Source: an uncultured Clostridia bacterium (GTDB lineage Bacteria; Bacillota; Clostridia; Christensenellales; Aristaeellaceae). From it: a stretch of DNA of 10,264 nucleotides. Position numbers and translations under genes: made by a program. Below the pieces are notes generated by a model. That model made no database searches and was not told the origin of the DNA. It was given only the letters and a program-made list of their open reading frames with translations. Location: assembly GCA_937906775.1 (NCBI GenBank), contig CALCUD010000107.1:1-10264 (forward strand), written 5' to 3'. The stretch's first letter is position 1, and each line of letters opens with the position of its first letter. Of this stretch, positions 6,444 through 10,264 are shown piece after piece.

Positions 6444-6455
6444 ACCCTGCAGGGT
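6444..6455. repeat. 12-bp palindrome upstream of the HD gene promoter
   Basis: ACCCTGCAGGGT is a perfect palindrome ending 6 nt before the -35 box at 6462. The position would suit an activator or repressor site, but a single 12-bp palindrome could be chance. Confidence 0.3.
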
Positions 6456-6461
6456 CTGCGG

Positions 6462-6490
6462 TTGCGGGGCGGGATCGATTATATTATAAT
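6462..6490 (+). promoter_or_regulatory. Promoter of the HD-domain gene
   Basis: TTGCGG (6462-6467) and a perfect TATAAT (6485-6490) are separated by 17 nt, about 63 nt before ATG 6553. Because it follows a strong terminator, the HD gene is probably expressed on its own. Confidence 0.65.
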
Positions 6491-6552
6491 TGAAAAGGTT
6501 GATACGCGGCCGCGGATCCATCCGGAAATATTGTGACTGTGAAAGGAGCAGT

Positions 6553-7155
6553 ATGATGCTGCCGACCAGAAAAGAAGCATTTGACCTGATCCGTGACGGA
6601 TTGATCTCCAATCCGGGACCCTGGGGAAAGCACTGTCTGACCGCGGCGCACTGCGCTGAAAGGATCGCAGCGGCCTGCGGCGATCTGGACCCGGAGAAAG
6701 CCTATATTCTGGGCCTTTTACATGATATCGGAAGGAAATTCGGAGTCCGGCATCTCGGTCATGTTTCGGACGGCTTTACCTATATGATGAGTCTCGGATA
6801 CAATGAAGCGGCGCGGATCTGTCTGACCCACTCCTTTAACAACCGTACCGTGGATGAGTACATCGGAAAATTTGACGTATCGGAAACAGAACTTGCACTC
6901 ATTCAGAATGAACTGCAAAAAATCGTATACGATGATTACGACCGGCTGATTCAACTGTGCGACAGTCTTGCCGGAGTCGAAGGCGTCATGGACATTGAAG
7001 AAAGAATGAGCGATGTCCGGAAAAGGTACGGATCCTATCCGCAGGCCAAATGGGACGCCATGCTGGAGCTGAAACGGTATTTTGAGCAAAAAGCCGGAAA
7101 AGATATCTATCAGATCTGTGAAAAGAACAGTTTTGTTCCCGAAAACGTCGGATGA
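6553..7155 (+). CDS. HD-domain metal-dependent phosphohydrolase family protein
   Basis: This 200-residue protein starts at ATG 6553 behind AAAGGAG; the next codon is also ATG (6556). The HD-superfamily metal-binding pattern is complete: His27 in PWGKHCLTAA, the His57-Asp58 pair in LGLLHDIGRKFG, and a distal Asp137 in LIQLCDSLAG, with His93 (LTHSFNN) as an additional candidate ligand. HD proteins of this size are usually phosphatases or phosphodiesterases acting on nucleotides or other small phosphates, and many Firmicutes members are uncharacterised, so no substrate is assigned. It has no signal peptide and is cytoplasmic. It is monocistronic, with its own promoter at 6462-6490 and the hairpin at 7234-7263 downstream. 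An upstream in-frame Met at 6490 is rejected because it lies in the -10 box. Confidence 0.87.
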   Translation: MMLPTRKEAFDLIRDGLISNPGPWGKHCLTAAHCAERIAAACGDLDPEKAYILGLLHDIGRKFGVRHLGHVSDGFTYMMSLGYNEAARICLTHSFNNRTVDEYIGKFDVSETELALIQNELQKIVYDDYDRLIQLCDSLAGVEGVMDIEERMSDVRKRYGSYPQAKWDAMLELKRYFEQKAGKDIYQICEKNSFVPENVG

Positions 7156-7233
7156 TTCAGGCATAACAGCCCGCTTGCTGACCGCCTGTGCCTCAGCAGA
7201 CGGAAATAAAGACAGTCAGACCGTTGCAAGTAC

Positions 7234-7263
7234 ATCAGCCCGGCCGCTTCCGGCCGGGCTGAT
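7234..7263. terminator. Bidirectional terminator between convergent genes
   Basis: ATCAGCCCGGCCG and CGGCCGGGCTGAT form a perfect 13-bp stem around a CTTC loop. On the plus strand it is followed by ACTTTGTTTGT, so it serves the HD gene, which ends at 7155. On the minus strand the hydrogenase-like gene ends at 7283 just before it, but there the T tract is poor. Confidence 0.88.
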
Positions 7264-7282
7264 ACTTTGTTTGTCAAACTTG

Positions 7283-8344
7283 TTATTCAGGTTTTCGCCA
7301 ATCCATCTTCGGACCTTCGTTCAGCCTGTCCGGCAGCACACCGTCCGTCGGGCGGTTGGGCGAGACGGGGAGGTAGCGGCGGAGCGATTTGAGGCGCGCC
7401 TGCGCGATGTAAGGATTGGAAACGGTGAGCGCGCCGCCGACGCAGCCGCCGGAGCAGGCGTTCAGTTCCACGAAATCAAGGTTTTGTATGTCTTCGTTAT
7501 CGATCTGTTCGAGGACGCGGATGCAGTTCTCGATGCCGTCCGCGGCGAGGTAGTTCTCGTTGAACATCGCGGCGGATTCGCCGCCGGTGGACGCCCAGCC
7601 GACGCCGACGATACCGGCCGCCGTGTAGTCCTCCGGATCGTCAAGATCCATCATGGCGCCGAGAAGCGGGAACGCGACGTCGCGCACCGAAAGGACGCGA
7701 TCGACGCCGTGGTCCTCGTCGGCGAAGCCGTTCTTGAAGTAACTGACCTTCGCGGGACAGGGGGAGATAAAAAAGATGCCGATCTCATCGGGAGAAAACT
7801 CCGGATGATTTTTGATCGCTTCTTCCCTTGCGGCACGCGCCGCGATCTCCACGGGAGGGAGGATCGGCAGGACGTGGTCGCAGAGGTAAGGATAATTCAT
7901 GCTGATGATGCGCGAGATGACGGGACAGGCAGAGCTGATGACGGGACGGACGATATCGCTGCGGCTGATGAACGCGCGGGTATAGGCGGAAACGAGTTCC
8001 GCGGCGCGCGCCACCTCGTAGACCTCGTCGAAGCCGAGCTTCTTGAGGCCGCTGATGACGTAGCCGATCCGTTCGAGGTTTTCAAACTGACCGTACAGAG
8101 ACGGCGCGGGAAGTGCGACGGTATAGCGGAAATCGCGGAGCGATTCCAGCCCGTCGTGCACGGCCCGTTTGGCCTTGTGAGGGCAGACGCGGATGCACTC
8201 GCCGCAGTCGATACAGCGCATGGCGCTGATGACCGCGTGCCCGTCACGGATGCGGATCGCTTCCGTCGGGCACCGTTTGAGGCAGGTGGTGCAGCCGGTA
8301 CATTTGCTCACGTCCAGGGATACAGAATGCTGATATTGGTTCAT
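7283..8344 (-). CDS. Ferredoxin plus [FeFe]-hydrogenase large-subunit C-terminal-domain protein (putative sensory type)
   Basis: This 353-residue protein begins with two [4Fe-4S] ferredoxin motifs (Cys15/18/21/25 and Cys44/47/50/54). A domain related to the catalytic part of [FeFe] hydrogenases follows from about 75 to 325. The H-cluster signatures are present in altered form: SSACPV with Cys140, SPCPAK with Cys196, and VELNACSGGCVGG with Cys297 and Cys301. Classical enzymes have TSCCPxW, MPCxxKxxE and ExMxCxGGCxxGGG, so all four cluster cysteines remain but flanking residues differ, as known for the sensory-type groups. No PAS or phosphatase domain is attached. It starts at ATG 8344 behind GAGGT, 33 nt after the RsbW-like gene, and is the last gene of the operon. 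H2 or redox sensing is inferred; low-level catalysis cannot be excluded. Confidence 0.88.
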   Translation of the reverse strand: MNQYQHSVSLDVSKCTGCTTCLKRCPTEAIRIRDGHAVISAMRCIDCGECIRVCPHKAKRAVHDGLESLRDFRYTVALPAPSLYGQFENLERIGYVISGLKKLGFDEVYEVARAAELVSAYTRAFISRSDIVRPVISSACPVISRIISMNYPYLCDHVLPILPPVEIAARAAREEAIKNHPEFSPDEIGIFFISPCPAKVSYFKNGFADEDHGVDRVLSVRDVAFPLLGAMMDLDDPEDYTAAGIVGVGWASTGGESAAMFNENYLAADGIENCIRVLEQIDNEDIQNLDFVELNACSGGCVGGALTVSNPYIAQARLKSLRRYLPVSPNRPTDGVLPDRLNEGPKMDWRKPE

Positions 8345-8377
8345 ATCCGTACCTCGTCATCTGTCGGCCGGCGTGCG

Positions 8378-8806
8378 TCACGGTTTGACGCGTACCTTCA
8401 TCAGAACCGTCGTACCGACGCCGATCTTCGTGTCGATTTGCATTTCGTCGGTGTACTTTTTCATATTCGGGAGACCCATGCCGGCACCGAAACCGAGCGC
8501 GCGGATCTCTTCTCTGGCGGTGGAATATCCCGCCTGCATGGCAAGTGCGACGTCTTTGATGCCGGGGCCGCGGTCGCTGAGGACGATCACGATCTCGGTG
8601 TCGCTTATGTAGACGTCCGCTTCCCCGCCGTGCGCGTGGATGACCATGTTGATCTCGCCTTCGTACATGGCGATCGAAACACGGCGCATCACTTCCGGTG
8701 AAAAACCAAGTTGTCTGAGGCGCTTCTTGACCGTGACGGATGCCTGGCCGGCGGAGGAGAAATCCTGACCGTCAACGGCGAAATGAAGATGGAGCGGCTC
8801 AGCCAT
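8378..8806 (-). CDS. RsbW-like ATP-binding protein (GHKL ATPase fold)
   Basis: This 142-residue protein is a lone HATPase_c domain like anti-sigma factors and serine kinases of the RsbW/SpoIIAB type. It has an N-box (MYEGEINMVIHAHGG, residues 47-61), a G1 box DRGPGI (78-83), a glycine-rich G2 segment (GFGAGMGLPNMKKY, 105-118) and a C-terminal GTTV. It lacks a dimerisation/phosphoacceptor domain, so it is not a complete histidine kinase. ATG 8806 is chosen because GGAGG lies just upstream; the start overlaps the end of the DRTGG gene by 8 nt, which suggests translational coupling. Such proteins recur beside DRTGG and hydrogenase-like genes in Clostridia. It may transmit a redox signal by phosphorylating or sequestering a partner, but no partner is visible here. 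Confidence 0.87.
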   Translation of the reverse strand: MAEPLHLHFAVDGQDFSSAGQASVTVKKRLRQLGFSPEVMRRVSIAMYEGEINMVIHAHGGEADVYISDTEIVIVLSDRGPGIKDVALAMQAGYSTAREEIRALGFGAGMGLPNMKKYTDEMQIDTKIGVGTTVLMKVRVKP

Positions 8807-9158
8807 GGCTGCCTCCGGCGTTTCCTCGGAGGCCGGCGAGATAGAGCTGGCCGGCGGCCTCGTAGGCACGCATTTTCGAGCGCATCAGAACGATGCCGCA
8901 CTCGCGCGCGAGGCGGATCATTTCCTCGTCCGGCTGTTTGGCGCGGACAAAGACGACGCAGACCATATCCATCATGCTGGCCGTGCGGATCGTCTGTGCG
9001 TTGACGAGTCCGGTGAGCAGAACGCCCTGATCCTTCACGTAGGCAAGGACGTCACTCATCATATCGCTGCAGCAGGCGGAGAAAACCTCGCCGTCGAGGT
9101 TGTCCTCCCCGCAGAGCAGTTCGGCATCAAGAAGCATCTGGATCTCACGGATTTTCAC
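8799..9158 (-). CDS. DRTGG-domain protein
   Basis: This 119-residue protein starts at GTG 9158 with an AAGGCGGT-type ribosome binding site 7 nt upstream. It is a single small domain of the DRTGG type: KIREIQMLLDAELLCG at the start, a Cys-Cys pair at 29-30, a SDVLAYVKDQGVLLTGL core (35-51) and RSKMRAYEAAGQLY (93-106). The name-giving motif is not conserved. DRTGG domains also occur in phosphotransacetylases and with CBS domains and are thought to bind ligands, but the role of the single-domain form is not established. It lies 39 nt after the NuoE-like gene and overlaps the next gene by 8 nt, so it is part of the hydrogenase-like operon. A scaffold or small-molecule sensor for the ATP-binding protein is an inference. 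Confidence 0.8.
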   Translation of the reverse strand: MKIREIQMLLDAELLCGEDNLDGEVFSACCSDMMSDVLAYVKDQGVLLTGLVNAQTIRTASMMDMVCVVFVRAKQPDEEMIRLARECGIVLMRSKMRAYEAAGQLYLAGLRGNAGGSHG

Positions 9159-9197
9159 GTCGGGTACCGCCTTTCAGAGATGTAAGCGAGGGGACGG

Positions 9198-9695
9198 TCA
9201 GTCCTTGTATTTTGCAAGGATGCCTTCGAGCATGGAGGGCTCGAGACGGCCGTAAACGTCCTCACCGATCGTCAGAACGGGGGCAAGGCCGCAGGCGCCG
9301 ATGCAGCGGGTCGCGTCAAGGCTGAACTTTCTGTCAGCAGTCAGGCTACCGCTCTCGATGCCGAGAAGCTCCTGCATCTTATCCATGAGGCGGCCGGAAC
9401 CCTTGACGTAGCACGCGGTGCCGAGGCAGATGCTGATCGGATACTCACCCTTCGGGTTGAGCAGGAACTGCGAATAAAACGTCACGACGCCGAACACTTC
9501 GGACACCGGAACGCCGAGGCCGGCAGCGATCTCTTTCTGGACTTCGGGCGGCAGATAGCCGTAGATGTCCTGCGCCTTCTGCAGAACGGGCATCAGAGCG
9601 CCTTTTTCGTCCTTATACTGGGCGATGAGCGCATCCAGAGCGGCCTTCTGTTCGGGCGTGCCGCTGAAAGGAACGGATGTCATTTTCTTTTTCAT
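9198..9695 (-). CDS. NuoE/HydC-like thioredoxin-fold [2Fe-2S] subunit
   Basis: This 165-residue protein is an NADH-dehydrogenase-24-kDa/NuoE-type protein, a family that carries electrons in NADH- or ferredoxin-linked hydrogenases. The N-terminal helical part has MPVLQKAQDIYGYLP (35-49) and VFGVVTFYSQFLLNPKG (67-83). The four [2Fe-2S] ligands are Cys90 and Cys95 (CLGTAC) and Cys131 and Cys135 (CIGAC). Length is normal for the family. ATG 9695 is chosen because AGGAGG precedes it at good distance; the upstream in-frame Met at 9761 would be at the very start of the mRNA. It is the first gene of the operon. The NuoF-type partner that normally binds NADH and FMN does not follow, so its electron partner must be encoded elsewhere or be one of the proteins in this operon. 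Confidence 0.9.
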   Translation of the reverse strand: MKKKMTSVPFSGTPEQKAALDALIAQYKDEKGALMPVLQKAQDIYGYLPPEVQKEIAAGLGVPVSEVFGVVTFYSQFLLNPKGEYPISICLGTACYVKGSGRLMDKMQELLGIESGSLTADRKFSLDATRCIGACGLAPVLTIGEDVYGRLEPSMLEGILAKYKD

Positions 9696-9751
9696 GGGTG
9701 TATTGCCTCCTACAAATATATCGGTATTAGGTTTCGGGAAACGTGATGTAC

Positions 9752-9770
9752 GGACGGGCATTGACCGTCC
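9752..9770. repeat. Inverted repeat at the predicted start of the NuoE-operon transcript
   Basis: GGACGG (9752-9757) and CCGTCC (9765-9770) are perfect arms with a 7-nt loop. The expected transcript start is near 9769, so the repeat would lie at the 5' end of the mRNA or act as an operator. On the plus strand it is followed by TTTT, but there is no plus-strand gene to terminate. Confidence 0.45.
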
Positions 9771-9775
9771 TTTTG

Positions 9776-9784
9776 ATTATAGCA
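9776..9784 (-). promoter_or_regulatory. Extended -10 promoter of the NuoE/hydrogenase-like operon
   Basis: On the minus strand the sequence TGCTATAAT (9784-9776) is a perfect extended -10 element; no convincing -35 box is seen. A short dyad (GCAC/GTGC, 9782-9795) touches its upstream edge. The leader to ATG 9695 is about 75 nt. The promoter separates the operon from the Mrp-type gene, after which I see no terminator. Confidence 0.65.
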
Positions 9785-9830
9785 CAACGCGGTGCAAAAT
9801 ACTACCCTTTTCGCGGATTTTCGGCGCTTT

Positions 9831-10264
9831 TCAAGAGAAAATTTTTTCCACTTCATCCGCCGCGGCAGAAAGGTAATCGTTTTCCATAAGTTCGATGATG
9901 CCCTTGTCGCAGAGCGGCGAGAGGCGGGTGTCGAGCGGGATGCGGGCGAGCAGTTTCACGCCGTAATCCGCAGCGACTTCCTCGGCGCGGCTTTCGCCGA
10001 AGACGGGGATCTTTTTGCCGCAGTCCGGGCAGAGAACGTAGGACATGTTCTCGATCATGCCGATGACCGGGACGTTCATGAGATTCGCCATGTTGACCGC
10101 TTTTTTGACGATCATGGAGACGAGATCCTGCGGTGTCGTGACGATCAGAATGCCGTCAACGGGCAGCGACTGGAACACTGTCAGCGGCACGTCGCCCGTT
10201 CCGGGAGGCATATCGACGAACATATAGTCGACGTCGTCCCAGTACACGTCCGTCCAGAACTGCT
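9831..10264 (-). CDS. mrp: Mrp/NBP35-family P-loop ATPase, iron-sulfur cluster carrier (3' part)
   Basis: The last 143 codons and the stop (TGA at 9831-9833) are present; the N-terminal part with the deviant Walker A motif lies beyond the window. The visible part contains the Walker-B-like DMPPGTGD and VTTPQDLVSMIVKKAVNMA, both typical of Mrp/NBP35 proteins. It also has the diagnostic ENMSYVLCPDCGKK, whose CPDC pair binds a bridging [4Fe-4S] cluster between two subunits, followed by a C-terminal IPLDTRLSPLCDKG segment. Mrp/ApbC/NBP35 proteins hold and transfer iron-sulfur clusters to apo-proteins in the cytoplasm. The gene lies 135 nt upstream of the NuoE-like gene on the same strand. The hydrogenase-like proteins need several iron-sulfur clusters, so a functional link is plausible but unproven; Mrp proteins usually serve many targets. 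Confidence 0.93.
   Translation of the reverse strand, partial: QFWTDVYWDDVDYMFVDMPPGTGDVPLTVFQSLPVDGILIVTTPQDLVSMIVKKAVNMANLMNVPVIGMIENMSYVLCPDCGKKIPVFGESRAEEVAADYGVKLLARIPLDTRLSPLCDKGIIELMENDYLSAAADEVEKIFS

Larger units (their letters stand above)
6336..6521 (-). pseudogene. Possible gene remnant or small ORF with a helical C-terminus
   Basis: On the minus strand, a 61-codon frame from ATG 6521 ends at 6336 just before the hairpin at 6285-6326, which could terminate it. The last 25 or so codons (AAWQLKYQILSYLEIYKRL) read like a real amphipathic helix with codon use similar to nearby genes. The start has no ribosome binding site, and the frame overlaps the promoter of the HD gene on the other strand. 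It may be the 3' relic of a gene whose front was lost, or a chance frame. The rest of 6330-6552 holds only the promoter and palindrome described separately. Confidence 0.2.

Noticed and set aside
6303..6536. 77-codon plus-strand ORF
   Set aside because: It starts inside the terminator hairpin, has no ribosome binding site and spans the HD gene promoter.
7082..8701. Long 539-codon plus-strand open frame
   Set aside because: It runs antisense to the hydrogenase-like and RsbW-like genes and through the strong terminator. It has no ribosome binding site and an Arg/Asp/Val-rich composition typical of the complement of GC-rich coding DNA.

Overview
The window looks like a chromosomal stretch of an anaerobic, Gram-positive-type Clostridia member. 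The evidence is a DUF4317 protein (a family I know mainly from Firmicutes), a cluster of iron-sulfur and [FeFe]-hydrogenase-like genes, strong AGGAGG-type ribosome binding sites, and several exported wall-type proteins with SH3 or peptidoglycan-binding modules. The Pro/Thr linkers and moderate-to-high GC suggest an uncultured gut or rumen lineage, but that placement is a guess. I see no tRNA, rRNA, CRISPR array, insertion sequence or phage gene.

Positions 1-810 (minus strand): a strong promoter (TTGACT-N18-TATAAT) is followed by a perfect 11-bp inverted repeat near the expected transcript start, a 27-codon ORF with an excellent Shine-Dalgarno site, and a second hairpin. Next comes a 123-residue protein that has only the N-terminal cytosolic domain of the MgtE magnesium channel and then ends in an unrelated tail. 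Last is the start of a gene running off the window, whose N-terminus resembles MoxR-type AAA+ ATPases.

Positions 811-3794 (minus strand): a two-gene operon. The first gene encodes an exported L,D-transpeptidase with four peptidoglycan-binding modules, three before and one after the YkuD domain. The second encodes a DUF4317 protein. A clear promoter (TTGCAC-N17-TACAAT) precedes the first gene.

Positions 3795-6326 (plus strand): three exported proteins transcribed away from the transpeptidase. One has an SH3 domain and a C-terminal His/Cys cluster. The second has two SH3-like domains. The third has no recognised domain. The last two share a promoter and end at a strong terminator.

Positions 6330-7263: a single HD-domain phosphohydrolase gene with its own promoter, ending at a very strong hairpin that lies between two convergent genes.

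Positions 7283-10264 (minus strand): the 3' part of an Mrp/NBP35-type ATPase gene. It is followed by a separately promoted four-gene operon: a NuoE-like [2Fe-2S] protein, a DRTGG-domain protein, an RsbW-like ATP-binding protein, and a ferredoxin/[FeFe]-hydrogenase C-terminal-domain protein. The operon ends at a terminator without the usual NuoF and catalytic HydA subunits. This makes a redox-sensing or regulatory role more likely than a complete hydrogenase. The neighbouring Mrp-type ATPase fits an iron-sulfur theme.
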